This document shows, one piece after another, positions 20,777-30,706 of a stretch of 64,000 bases of DNA. The DNA lies in NCBI GenBank assembly GCA_006503475.1, contig RSEH01000033.1, forward strand, positions 1 through 64,000, written 5' to 3'. The stretch's first letter is position 1. Every line of letters begins with the position of its first letter. Below the pieces are notes generated by a model. That model did not search any database and was not told the origin of the DNA. It was given only the letters and a program-made list of their open reading frames with translations. This DNA comes from Stentor roeselii (taxonomy: Eukaryota; Ciliophora; Heterotrichea; Heterotrichida; Stentoridae). A program made the position numbers and the translations under genes.

Positions 20777-23700
20777 ATGTCGCAGGTAGAAAGTTCCTCT
20801 GGTAGGACGATCTGGGCAAACATCCCAGAGTTAAACAAGTCCTTCTGTGACAACAAAGTAAGCACAACCAAGTACAACATCATAACTTTCCTTCCCTTGT
20901 CGCTATTCATCCAATTTCGTCGAGTGAGCAACATTTATTTCTTGATCACTGCGATTTTGCAGTCAATTCCTCAAATCTCGCCATTGCAGCCCTTCACAGC
21001 GATTGCTCCTCTTGTCTTCGTGTTGGGTGTGAGCATGATTCGAGATGGTTTTGAAGACTACCTGCGATACAAGAGCGACCGAGAGATCAACAACAGTCCG
21101 ACAACGGTTTACAAGCAAGGGTCTCTGCAAGAAATCAAATTCGAAAGCATCAGAGTGGGCGACTTGGTGTTGGTGAAAAAGGACCAGACCTTCCCTTGTG
21201 ACATCATCATGCTTGCCACTTCCAATGAAAACGGCACTGCTTATATCGAGACCTCGACTTTAGACGGTGAAAAAGCATTGAAACCTCGAAATGCTTTTAT
21301 CCATACTTCGCTAGTTCTGTCGCGAGATGGAATAAACCGAGTTGCGAATAAGATAAACTGTGAAAATCCTAACTCAAATCTTTACAACTTCAAAGGAAAC
21401 TTCGAATTTTTCAGTGATTTGAAAAGCAGTGAAAAAAAAGATTATAAAGGAAATTTGTACCCACTTGAAAAGAATCATTTGTTACTTGCTGGAGCTTTTT
21501 TAAGGAATACTGAGTGGATCCTGGGAATCGCGGTTTACACTGGCGTTGATACCAAGTTGAGGATGAACATGAGCAAGCGCAGGTATAAAGAAAGTCAAAT
21601 TGAGCATAAGACTAATAGGTACATCGTGGTTATCATTGTTTTGCAGTTCTGTCTTTGCCTGGTCTGCGCTGTTGCTTCAGGGTCTTGGGTGAGCAGCAAT
21701 ATGAACGAGCATGATTACATCCGCTATGACAAGGACTATGATATTTATGACAAAGGAGGCCCTCAGGGCGTTTTGAGTTATTTCACTTATTTTTTACTTC
21801 TTAATACGATGCTGCCTATTTCGCTTATTGTCTCTTTAGAACTCTTGAAACTTGGACAAGGGTTTTTTATGATGTTTGATAAGGAAATGTATAGTGATCG
21901 ACGAGATAGGTGCTGTAAGGTCTCGTCTTTTTCGCTTAATGAAGAACTTGGCATGATCAAACATATTTTTTCAGATAAAACTGGCACTTTGACTTGTAAT
22001 CAGATGGAATTCAAGTTTCTTTGTGCTGGGAACAGAATTTATGGAGAGCAAAGTGTGTTGGTTAACATCGGTCTAAAGACCAAAGTCACATACGAGGATC
22101 GAGAGATCAAATACACGTTCTACGACAAAAACATTGAAAATGACCTATTCGCTGAAGATGTGATCGATTTGAACTTTCCAATTATAATGGGTAAAAATGA
22201 GTTCACGAATCAAAAGGACATAACCTACATGGCTTTAAGAGGAATGGCATTATGTCACGAATGTATCATCGAGGAAGACGAAGGTGAAATCAAATACACT
22301 GGCCCAAGTCCAGACGATGTTGTCTTGGTAGACTCTGCGAAGCGAATCGGTTTCAAACTCGCCAACATCAAGTCCGAAGTAATGACGCTTGAAATCCATT
22401 CAAGACTAACAGGCGAGCGTTTCGAAGAGACTTACAAGCGAATCTGCATCATCGAGTTCACTTCAGACCGTAAAAGAATGTCAGTCATTTTCCAGAACCA
22501 AAAAACCTCAGAATACCTGATCTTCATGAAAGGCGCTGACAATGTCGTCCTAAACTGTCTGGCGAAGCCAGACGATCCTGAAGCCAAAAGAAACATCGAC
22601 AAGTACATCAATAAAATAAAATCTTACGGAACTCAATTCTCTTCTCGAGGATTCCGAGTCTTACTCATGGCTTTCAAGTACATCAGCAAGAAAGACTTCA
22701 AGAAATGGAAAAAAGAATACGACTTAGCCTCAACTGACATCGACAATCGAGATGAAAAAATCGCTGCAGCCGCTGAAATCATTGAAAAAGACTTGTTTTT
22801 AATCGGGTGCACTGCTGTCGAAGACGCTTTACAAGATGATGTCCCTGATACCATTAATGATCTGTTAAAAGCTGGAATCAGCTTCTGGATGTTAACTGGA
22901 GATAAATACGAAACCGCTGAAAATATCGGGAAAACTTGCACTTTAATTGATGATAACATGCATGTTGAAAGTTGTCGAGTCGTTACAGAAAAAGAATGCT
23001 TTGAAAAACTGAGTTCAGCTTATAATTCCATGATGAAAGTCAGAGAAGAAAAACAATCTGCCTTGATCATCGAAGGAGCTTCTTTGAAAATCGTTCTCGG
23101 GAAACCTCGTGACCAGAGTCAAGACGCTGGAGCGACTTTAACTGAAGATCAAAAAGAAGAATTTTGTCTTCAAGCCCGAAATGAATTTTTAAAAATTTCT
23201 GATATTTGTAAGACTGTCATCTGTTGTCGAATGTCGCCTTCAGATAAGAAAGACGTTGTCAGTCTCGTGAAAAATCATTGCAAAGCTGTCACTTTATCAA
23301 TCGGTGACGGCGCAAATGACGTGCCGATGATCCTCGAAGCTCACATCGGCGTTGGGTTATACGGCGAAGAAGGTATTCAAGCAGTGCAGGCAAGTGACTA
23401 CGCTTTAGGCGAATTTCGATATCTTTGGGAACTGCTGCTGGTGCATGGGCGGTTTAATTATATTCGACAAAGTGAGATGATTCTTTATTTTTTCTATAAA
23501 AACCTGGTCTTTACCCTGCCTCAGTTCCTTTTCTCTCACTTCTGCGCGTATTCAGGACAAACTGTTTATGACGACTGGTATCTCACTTTTTATAACCTCG
23601 TCTTCACCGCCTTGCCGCTGTTCATGAGAGCTTTGTTTGAAAAAGACTATGACGTGCCGAAAAGATGGGAAATCAGCGGAAATTCTACTGATGATAAAAA

Positions 23701-24388
23701 AAAGATAATAAGAGAACATATTCCTTTGGTTTATGTCGTTGGGCAGAAAAATCAACTTTTTACTCTTTCGAGGTTCTTGTTGTGGCTTTCGAATGGAGTC
23801 TTGCATGCGGTGATTATTTTTTTTATACCCCTTTATGCGGCTGAAGAGGGAATTATGAATGAAGATGGGCATAACTTCGACCAGTGGAGCTTTTCGATTG
23901 CCTCGTTTACATCGATTATCCTGATTGTTAACTTTAAGTTAGGGATCAACACAAAACTTTGGAATAGATTTCACTTTGCTTGCATGTTTGGACTGAGCAT
24001 TGTGCTTTATTTTGTGTTTATTTTGATTTATGATGTTGTTACTTACACCTCGTCGTTTCATACTGTGTATGCCTTGCTTAATTCTCATTATTACTACTTT
24101 TGCATCATTGCTAATGTTTTTCTTGTTGTTTGCATCGATGGTGCTTGCACTGTTATGACCAAAGTCATCGCTCCTACCCAGTCAGACACTATGGCTCGGT
24201 TTGCCCTTAATGTGGAAAACAATGAATATGATGAAAACTCAAAAAAACATAACAAAGATAACCTTTCAAGTGAATTTCATGAACAAGATGTGAAACCTAG
24301 TAAGAGAAAACCTTACAAAGTACAGGGGAAAGTGTTTGACTCTGGCGATGAAAACTTAGAAAAGAATGAAATTGAGAATAGGGCTTAA
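20777..24388 (+). CDS. P4-type ATPase, phospholipid flippase
   Basis: 1203 aa, single exon. Family hallmarks in order: N-terminal NKVSTTKYNIITFLPLSLF and RRVSNIYFL; the TGE-loop region as STLDGEKALKPR; the P4-specific PISL motif (TMLPISLIVSLELLK); phosphorylation site DKTGTLT (about residue 400); KGADNVV; MLTGDKYETAENIG; GDGANDVPMILEAHIGVGLYGEEG; and ten membrane helices. P4-ATPases move phosphatidylserine or phosphatidylethanolamine to the cytosolic leaflet and support vesicle budding; most work with a CDC50 subunit, which is not in this window. The C-terminal tail is charged and low-complexity. Confidence 0.97.
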   Translation: MSQVESSSGRTIWANIPELNKSFCDNKVSTTKYNIITFLPLSLFIQFRRVSNIYFLITAILQSIPQISPLQPFTAIAPLVFVLGVSMIRDGFEDYLRYKSDREINNSPTTVYKQGSLQEIKFESIRVGDLVLVKKDQTFPCDIIMLATSNENGTAYIETSTLDGEKALKPRNAFIHTSLVLSRDGINRVANKINCENPNSNLYNFKGNFEFFSDLKSSEKKDYKGNLYPLEKNHLLLAGAFLRNTEWILGIAVYTGVDTKLRMNMSKRRYKESQIEHKTNRYIVVIIVLQFCLCLVCAVASGSWVSSNMNEHDYIRYDKDYDIYDKGGPQGVLSYFTYFLLLNTMLPISLIVSLELLKLGQGFFMMFDKEMYSDRRDRCCKVSSFSLNEELGMIKHIFSDKTGTLTCNQMEFKFLCAGNRIYGEQSVLVNIGLKTKVTYEDREIKYTFYDKNIENDLFAEDVIDLNFPIIMGKNEFTNQKDITYMALRGMALCHECIIEEDEGEIKYTGPSPDDVVLVDSAKRIGFKLANIKSEVMTLEIHSRLTGERFEETYKRICIIEFTSDRKRMSVIFQNQKTSEYLIFMKGADNVVLNCLAKPDDPEAKRNIDKYINKIKSYGTQFSSRGFRVLLMAFKYISKKDFKKWKKEYDLASTDIDNRDEKIAAAAEIIEKDLFLIGCTAVEDALQDDVPDTINDLLKAGISFWMLTGDKYETAENIGKTCTLIDDNMHVESCRVVTEKECFEKLSSAYNSMMKVREEKQSALIIEGASLKIVLGKPRDQSQDAGATLTEDQKEEFCLQARNEFLKISDICKTVICCRMSPSDKKDVVSLVKNHCKAVTLSIGDGANDVPMILEAHIGVGLYGEEGIQAVQASDYALGEFRYLWELLLVHGRFNYIRQSEMILYFFYKNLVFTLPQFLFSHFCAYSGQTVYDDWYLTFYNLVFTALPLFMRALFEKDYDVPKRWEISGNSTDDKKKIIREHIPLVYVVGQKNQLFTLSRFLLWLSNGVLHAVIIFFIPLYAAEEGIMNEDGHNFDQWSFSIASFTSIILIVNFKLGINTKLWNRFHFACMFGLSIVLYFVFILIYDVVTYTSSFHTVYALLNSHYYYFCIIANVFLVVCIDGACTVMTKVIAPTQSDTMARFALNVENNEYDENSKKHNKDNLSSEFHEQDVKPSKRKPYKVQGKVFDSGDENLEKNEIENRA

Positions 24389-24485
24389 TTAAGATATAGT
24401 TTAATAATTAAAGATCTATTGAAAACAAAGATTTAGTGGATTTTTTTATCATTAGAAAGAATTTTAGAGACTGGTTAATTAAATC

Positions 24486-25064
24486 ATGCATAAGAGTAAG
24501 AATAACTCTGTTGGATTTGCGACTCAGAGGGAAAGCCCTGTTAAAGAATACGCTTTGAGCAATAAGAGGTCTTTGAGTAGTCTGGGTAACTTGAAAAAAT
24601 TTCCTATTTTGAGTTCCTTTACAGAAAACCAGAACATTATGAAAAAGAAGCATAGAAAATCTATTGTAGAGTTGTTGAATTCAGACTTAACGAAAAGTGT
24701 TCAAATCAAGCACAGAAGAATAGAAACTTTAAATAAACTTATGGACAAGTGCAAATCGATTTCAAAACTCGAAAAAACCTCTCTTGAAAGATGTCAAGAA
24801 GCTACTAATGGAATTTCTAGACTTAGAGATGCTCTTGAAAGATATCAATCAAGAATAAAAAAACCTGCCGGCCATGCAGAGACTGAAAGACTATTAAAAC
24901 ATGACTCAGTTAAAATGGTTAATGACCTAAAGTACCAAAACAAGATAAAACTCCAGAAAGTCTTTATCAGGAATGGAAAATCTGTGAAGATCTACAGAAA
25001 TACTGATAAGTTGATTTACTTGATATCTGGAAAACTATCTCAAAAAGATGGGTTTGCTAATTAG
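24486..25064 (+). CDS. hypothetical basic coiled-coil protein
   Basis: 192 aa, single exon. Rich in Lys, Arg and Ser. The middle (about residues 75-130) is predicted helical (IKHRRIETLNKLMDKCKSIS, GISRLRDALERYQSRIK). The last 35 residues (VFIRNGKSVKIYRNTDKLIY) look like a short beta unit. That end is vaguely like the C-terminal part of the next gene (GRSYLVEVYRIGKSFKVVA), which suggests a possible distant relation to CFAP97-type proteins. No signal peptide or membrane segment. Function unknown. Confidence 0.6.
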   Translation: MHKSKNNSVGFATQRESPVKEYALSNKRSLSSLGNLKKFPILSSFTENQNIMKKKHRKSIVELLNSDLTKSVQIKHRRIETLNKLMDKCKSISKLEKTSLERCQEATNGISRLRDALERYQSRIKKPAGHAETERLLKHDSVKMVNDLKYQNKIKLQKVFIRNGKSVKIYRNTDKLIYLISGKLSQKDGFAN

Positions 25065-25251
25065 TTGCTAACATAATTAAAATAATAGATAAAAACCTAA
25101 ATCAATCATTTAAATCTAAGCATCTTAATCCTTCATCCTTTTCCTTTCAGTAAAAATTACAAGATAACACCCAGATTCCAAAGATTCTCTTTAAAAAAAT
25201 CTCTAAACAACTCAAATTCTCTTTCCACAAAGCTTAATCTAACTCTAGTAA
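25065..25251. other. short convergent intergenic spacer
   Basis: AT-rich, with no frame or repeat seen. It separates two convergent genes and presumably holds both 3' ends. Confidence 0.6.
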
Positions 25252-26020
25252 TTAATTCAAAGTACTAACCGGCCGATCAGGTAGTAACTTAATACCATCT
25301 CCACAAATATCAATCCTATTCACAAGTTTTCTAAATTCCAACTCATCCACCTCACCCTGAATCCCTTTTTTTTTCTTCAAATTCACAGAAAACTTTTCAT
25401 CATCAATCAAATCAAAAGCAACAACCTTAAAGCTTTTTCCAATCCTATAAACTTCAACTAAATAACTTCTTCCATTAATAATTTTCCCTTGTCGATGCAT
25501 GAGCTGTTCTGAAATCACATTTTTCTTTCCACGTTTAAAAAAACAAGTACTGCTCATCTTTTTAGCCTCTGGGGACTGTTTGAACTCAGAAATAATCGAC
25601 AAGACTTTTTCAGTTTCTTTTCTTTCAATGTTGAACTTTTGGATCTGATAAGCACTTTCTTTTCTTTTTATTCTTTCAAATAATTTCAAATTTTCTTCAG
25701 TGATTTCTTTGATTTTTCGCTTTCTTGAATCACGGTTCAAACTTTTTGCCTGTGATTTTGAATTGAAGGATGGGCTTTGGTTGTTGATGTTGAAGATTTT
25801 TTCATAGAGAATACGATTTTCCCTTTCGATTTCTGTGCATCTTTCTATATAAACCGTCACCTTCTTGGTTGAAGACTTTTTTGCCGTTTGAGACGCGAGA
25901 TGTGAAAGAGCCTGGAGGACTCATATCGACCACTGGTTTCATGGTTTTCAGGCGAATTTCATGAAGGTTTCTTAATTTCGCGTATTCTCGTCTTGAGACA
26001 ACTTTATTGCCAACGATCAT
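25252..26020 (-). CDS. CFAP97D1-like: CFAP97D1-like (hemingway/KIAA1430 family) ciliary protein
   Basis: 250 aa from two exons. The intron at 25845-25860 (gtgacggtttatatag) is 16 nt, so it would shift the frame if retained; removing it joins KKVFNQE to ERCTEIERENRILYEKI. The family signature is clear: RLKTMKPVVDMSPPGSF, then the ERxxxIERENRILxxKI helix of CFAP97D1/hemingway proteins. Members are needed for cilia or flagella formation in animals. The C-terminal part is basic with a short beta-rich end. It lies 15 bp downstream of, and is cut from the same strand as, the TPR gene start-to-stop row. Confidence 0.8.
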
Positions 26021-26035
26021 ATTATTACCCTTACA

Positions 26036-29000
26036 TTAATCATTACATATAAGTTTAATCTTCTCATCAATGTTCAGTTCCAAGTTTTCCTTATCATTGA
26101 TCCTCTGAATGCTTTTTTCACTCAAAAAGCTTTTTTGTCTAAAAATATTCTGAGACTTCGCCGGTACTCGAAGTTCTTTTTTCGCATTTTTCTCGAGTTG
26201 GTCTTCTTCAGTGACCAAATCATTGACCTCGATAAACCCATCAGTGAACTGAATAGAGCCTTTGACCCTTAACAGCCAAGGCGCTTCAGGTCTTGGCGAA
26301 ATATTTTCAATTCCAAAATAATTCAAAAGATGTTCTGCCAGGTCCTCAAAGCCCTGTTCAATCACAGGATGAGGCAAAACAATCGCTGGACGAATGGAAA
26401 CCGTTGGCAACTGGTCAACATTAATCGAAATCAAAGGAAAAATCGAAGAAAACTCATTTGCAGTATGCAAAGGCAAGATCTGCACTTCTTGATTATCTAA
26501 AAAAGGAGAAAGTGTTTCAGAATCTGACTTTATCGCTTCTTTCATCAATTTTTCTGCCTTTTTCTTGTTCTTTTGAGTGATATGTAAAAGTGCTGATAAA
26601 AACAAAAGCTGACCTTTATGCTTTTCATTCAAAACTTCAGAAAGTTCTTCGAAGATCATCAATGCGTTTGACTTTGAATCGTCTTTTGTGCTTTTAAAGC
26701 TGCAAAGGGCAAGATTGTAAAGAATTTCACAGTTTTCTTCTTCGATCGTGATACTGTCAGCGAAAATCTCGGGCTCTTCATCGTGAAGGATTTCGAGAAC
26801 TGACTGGAAACAGTTGCTTGCTGATTGGAAGTCGTTGTTGTAAAGGAAAATCACTCCTGCCATCCAAGATGAGTATTTTTTGTTGAAAATTGAACCGAAG
26901 TCGAGACTGATTTCTTTTGCTAGGCTTAAATGTTTGTAGATTTGGGATGGGGACGTGGATAAGTCTTGTAAAAAATTTATTATTCGTAAGTCTTGATGGC
27001 TTTCGCTTGGTAAGGACTGAAGAGAGATTTTAGCATTTTTGAAGTCGTTTTGAAGTAAATGGTTTTGAGATAATAGTCTTGGGTCAGGCTTTATCCCACT
27101 TCCTTCAATTTTCTCAAGTGCATGCATAGCTTCAAGAGCCTCCTTCGGATATCCAACAACAGTTAACAATTTCGCAATCTTCAATTGAAAAATCGCATCC
27201 TTCGGAAATTTTTCCTGTGCCAATTTAAGATCATCAATAGCAAGTTGCAAGTCATCCTGCAAGAATGCACAAATCGCTCGAAAAATGTAAATTTCCTGCA
27301 AATCCTCCTTAAGCTGAAGACAAATAGTTAAATCCTGAATCGCTTCTTCATACTTCTTAAGGCAAATATTACTAAAAGCTCGATTAACATAATGACTGGC
27401 AATATTTTCATCAGCTTTTTCAATAGTTTTTTTCGCATTTTCATAAGATCCAATATAATCCTTGCACAAAAAGTTTATAATTGACTTGAAAAAAAAGACT
27501 TCACTTTCAGGTTCTCTTGATTTTAGAGACTTGTCAATTAAACCTTCTGCTTTATCTAAAAGACTCGTGTCAGGCTTTCCTTTTCGGCTTTGTTTTACAA
27601 GAATAGCAGCTCTGCATAAGTCTGGCATAATATTTCTTGGAAATAATTTTTTACAGTTCTTGAGAAGCTCAGCGGCTGTCAGATGATCGCCTCGAGATTC
27701 ACTGAGAAGAGCTTCCGAGACAGTCATGTTAAACTCACTGGCTTTTTCAATCACTTTTAAACTTGCACTTTTTTTAAAGTCTTCCAAAGCGGCTTTGTAG
27801 TTTTTTAAGGAAAAATAAGCAAAACCGCGATTTTCATAACTTTCGCCGAGAAAATCATGGAGAAAAGGTTCACTTGTTGAAATGATTTCTGTGAAGATTT
27901 GGATACCTTCTTCAAGTTTTCGCTTCATGAGGCAGATGACGCCTTCTGTGTATTTATGAAAAGCTTTTAACTCTTTACTCTGCCCAAGTTCGACACTTCT
28001 TTCAAAAGTATGAAGGGCTCCATAAAAATCACGTTCTTTTATTTTAAGTTTTCCGATATGAAGAAGTGACTTGTTAACCAACTCAGAATCATTGTTTCCT
28101 TGAATGACTTGTTCAAAGCATAAAACCGCATCAGTGTATTTATGTTGATCGATGCAAGTCAAGCCTTTGAAAAAAAACACGCTGGTCTCTTCAGGCCATT
28201 TTTTGATGACTTTTTGAATACTTTTCAAACAACTTTCAAGTTTTTTCGTTTCGTAGTCAACTTTTACCTTTAACAAGGCAGCTCTGACACTTTTTTCTCC
28301 TCGATTTCTTAAAATATTCAGAGCTTTCATAGCAGAGTCGTATTCTTTCAAGCCGATGTAAGACTCGGCTATGTGAATTATTACATTCGAGCTATTTTTT
28401 TCTACATTGAGGACTTTATTAAAGTCTCTAAGTGCTTTTTCATATTTTTTGGCTTTATTGTAAATTTGTCCTCTTAAAAGAAATCCTTGGGAAAAGTTAG
28501 GAAATTTCCTTAGACCTTTATTTAACACCTTAAGGCCTAAAGAGTGCTTTCCAGTATAATTATAACACATGTAAAGCGCAATGTAAAGCTGCTTGTCAAA
28601 GCCCGGGTCTACTTCAAAAACCACTAAAAAGTCCTTAATCGCCAGTTCATACTTCTCCAAATGCATAAAAGAAACTCCTCGACTATAAAGTGCTTCAAGG
28701 TTCATTCCATCATTTTTCAAGCATCTTCCAAGTAACTCCGTTGCTTTTTCATAATTTCCTTCAGTCATTTCCGCTTTAGCTGATTCAAGAACAGCGAACT
28801 CTCGAGTACTAATCAAGACTTTTCCTGAATTCTTTAAAGATTTACTAGTTCTCGTTTTAAGCTTTCCTGAAAAGTCTCGAGTCTTATCAAATGAAGAGGC
28901 TCGAGAGTGCTTCGGGGCACTTTTGTCTTTATAACAAATGAATGACTTGTTCGTTGTAGGGGTGAATTTCTTTCTAATAATCGGTGTCTGTGATGCAGGC

Positions 29001-29086
29001 CGGGGATGTGAAGGAGTCCTCGACCTTGTCCTTGAAGGGGAAAGTCCGAGGTTGGCCCGCATGAGTTTCAAGTCTTTAGATTGCAT
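26036..29086 (-). CDS. large tetratricopeptide-repeat (TPR) protein
   Basis: 1016 aa, single exon. After a basic, Ser/Pro-rich N-terminus (about 95 residues, SRTRSRTPSHPRP), TPR units run from about residue 95 to 800, with the W/L-G-Y-A-F-A-P pattern visible in NYEKATELLGRCLKND, KYELAIKDFLVVFEVDP, KYEKALRDFNKVLNVE, KYTDAVLCFEQVIQG, NYKAALEDFKKSASLK and KYEEAIQDLTICLQL. Such superhelices are protein scaffolds; in ciliates many serve intraflagellar transport, basal bodies or chaperone binding. No further domain is seen. The C-terminal 150 residues are not TPR. Specific role unknown. Confidence 0.88.
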   Translation of the reverse strand: MQSKDLKLMRANLGLSPSRTRSRTPSHPRPASQTPIIRKKFTPTTNKSFICYKDKSAPKHSRASSFDKTRDFSGKLKTRTSKSLKNSGKVLISTREFAVLESAKAEMTEGNYEKATELLGRCLKNDGMNLEALYSRGVSFMHLEKYELAIKDFLVVFEVDPGFDKQLYIALYMCYNYTGKHSLGLKVLNKGLRKFPNFSQGFLLRGQIYNKAKKYEKALRDFNKVLNVEKNSSNVIIHIAESYIGLKEYDSAMKALNILRNRGEKSVRAALLKVKVDYETKKLESCLKSIQKVIKKWPEETSVFFFKGLTCIDQHKYTDAVLCFEQVIQGNNDSELVNKSLLHIGKLKIKERDFYGALHTFERSVELGQSKELKAFHKYTEGVICLMKRKLEEGIQIFTEIISTSEPFLHDFLGESYENRGFAYFSLKNYKAALEDFKKSASLKVIEKASEFNMTVSEALLSESRGDHLTAAELLKNCKKLFPRNIMPDLCRAAILVKQSRKGKPDTSLLDKAEGLIDKSLKSREPESEVFFFKSIINFLCKDYIGSYENAKKTIEKADENIASHYVNRAFSNICLKKYEEAIQDLTICLQLKEDLQEIYIFRAICAFLQDDLQLAIDDLKLAQEKFPKDAIFQLKIAKLLTVVGYPKEALEAMHALEKIEGSGIKPDPRLLSQNHLLQNDFKNAKISLQSLPSESHQDLRIINFLQDLSTSPSQIYKHLSLAKEISLDFGSIFNKKYSSWMAGVIFLYNNDFQSASNCFQSVLEILHDEEPEIFADSITIEEENCEILYNLALCSFKSTKDDSKSNALMIFEELSEVLNEKHKGQLLFLSALLHITQKNKKKAEKLMKEAIKSDSETLSPFLDNQEVQILPLHTANEFSSIFPLISINVDQLPTVSIRPAIVLPHPVIEQGFEDLAEHLLNYFGIENISPRPEAPWLLRVKGSIQFTDGFIEVNDLVTEEDQLEKNAKKELRVPAKSQNIFRQKSFLSEKSIQRINDKENLELNIDEKIKLICND

Positions 29087-29154
29087 ATTTATTTAAACTT
29101 ATGAAGTCCACGATACCAAAAGTCCCTTAAGCGGTTGTTTGTGAATGAAGAGAG

Positions 29155-30663
29155 TTAATGACTAGCTAGTCTCGATTTGATTCTTTCTAAAATCTCTGCT
29201 GCTTTCGGCACGTCTAAGACAAGACTTCCCAAGTTGCTTTGAACCCGGCTTAGCCCTAGCTCGATCTGGTCAGGAAGAAGGAAACCTGTGATTTGAGCGT
29301 CGTTTAACAGTTGAATGACTAGAAACTCTTGACTTTGTCCTTTGTCCATCACGGTCTCTACAAGTTTTTTCACGAACTCGTGCATGTAGTGCTTGCATGA
29401 TAACTCTTTTAAACAGTCTTCAGCGTTTTTTAGGTCTTTACTGTCGAAAAGCTCGGAAATTATCGCTTTGAATTGGGATTTGTAGTCTTCTAGAGTAACA
29501 CCTTGAGGACCCCAGACGCTTTCTAAACTGGTAAAGGCCTCTCGGGGTCTTAGAAGGTAATGAGCGTCCATTAGGATACTGGTTTCGAGTTCTGGGTTCA
29601 TCAATACTTCAGCTTCTTGGACGTAATTCGCGGGTAGTGAGTCGTCGACCACTGCACGTGCGATGAACTTGCTAACCAAATCAGCAGTTCCAGGTACATC
29701 AATAAAAAGTTCATGCGAATTCCACAGCAAATCATCAAAACCCTCCACCAAAGCTTCAGGTCCACAACACCCTGAAATTTCCGCTAAAAGTCTACTACAT
29801 AATTCCTTTTCAAAATTTCTTCGATCTAAAGCAAGTTCCACAGCTTTTCTAACAACAAGAGACCCAAGCCATTTGTTATTCCTGAGAAAATCCGCGACTC
29901 CATCACTAACTCCAGTGGCAAGATATTCTTTCAACAGTTGTAAAACATTTTCCTTAATCGTAGGAAGACTTTCGACGAGGTCCGCAAGGACCAAGTCTCC
30001 TTGTTTGACTTCTCTTAAGACATATGAACCACGGCCAAGGTTGAAGACTTGCAGAGGCACTCGAAGTACTGAAGAAGGACTGAGCACTCCTTTTATTATC
30101 AACTTGCTGAGCAAAGAAAGGACTGTCTCTGGCGAGTTGGGCACATCTGTAAGCAGCTCCGGCATCAGACGGTAAAGACGGTCGAAACCTCTTCGAATCT
30201 CTCGAGATGTGAACAGCTTCGCTGAATGAAGCAAGTCGATCAAACCGAAGGCCACCTCGTATTCGGAATCTGTTTTTTCTAAGGAGACTTGAAGAGTTCG
30301 GGCAAAGATAAAACTGTGCAGCTTTGCACGGTTTAGGGAACGAATCCAGGAGATAAAACTTGAGTAGGTTACTTCTGTGAAGACTTGGTCTACCTTCGTT
30401 CGAGTCTCTTTTTTTAGATCTAGCTCGTCGAAGTGGAAGTGATCTGGAGTTACTTGTACTGACGATGAGCCTACTAAAAAACTTTTTGCAGGCGACTGAT
30501 GGACAGAATTATTTCCTGATTGAACTTCGAAACTACTTTCAGACGCATAGTTAGGATCATTCTTATCCTCAACTATAGTTCGATAATTATTCGCAGTATC
30601 ATCAGCTCGCCCCCAGGTGAACATTCCTCCGCCTCCTCCCTTTTTAGGTTCACCGGGTTTCAT
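29155..30663 (-). CDS. PDCD4-like: MA3-domain protein, PDCD4-like
   Basis: 502 aa, single exon. Three MA3 (eIF4G-like) helical modules can be recognised: about residues 95-210 (FISWIRSLNRAKLHSFIFAR ... FDRLYRLMPELLTDVPNSPE), 230-355 (VADFLRNNKWLGSLVVRKAV ... FDDLLWNSHELFIDVPGTAD) and 390-500 (NAEDCLKELSCKHYMHEFVK ... LGSLVLDVPKAAEI). The repeated LDxP/VDVP motif after each module is typical of PDCD4 and plant MRF proteins, which bind eIF4A and repress cap-dependent translation. The N-terminus is Gly/Lys-rich (PKKGGGGGMFTWGRADD). Confidence 0.88.
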   Translation of the reverse strand: MKPGEPKKGGGGGMFTWGRADDTANNYRTIVEDKNDPNYASESSFEVQSGNNSVHQSPAKSFLVGSSSVQVTPDHFHFDELDLKKETRTKVDQVFTEVTYSSFISWIRSLNRAKLHSFIFARTLQVSLEKTDSEYEVAFGLIDLLHSAKLFTSREIRRGFDRLYRLMPELLTDVPNSPETVLSLLSKLIIKGVLSPSSVLRVPLQVFNLGRGSYVLREVKQGDLVLADLVESLPTIKENVLQLLKEYLATGVSDGVADFLRNNKWLGSLVVRKAVELALDRRNFEKELCSRLLAEISGCCGPEALVEGFDDLLWNSHELFIDVPGTADLVSKFIARAVVDDSLPANYVQEAEVLMNPELETSILMDAHYLLRPREAFTSLESVWGPQGVTLEDYKSQFKAIISELFDSKDLKNAEDCLKELSCKHYMHEFVKKLVETVMDKGQSQEFLVIQLLNDAQITGFLLPDQIELGLSRVQSNLGSLVLDVPKAAEILERIKSRLASH

Positions 30664-30706
30664 ACTCTTTATAAGGACTAATTAGCTAGACTAACTTATA
30701 TAACTA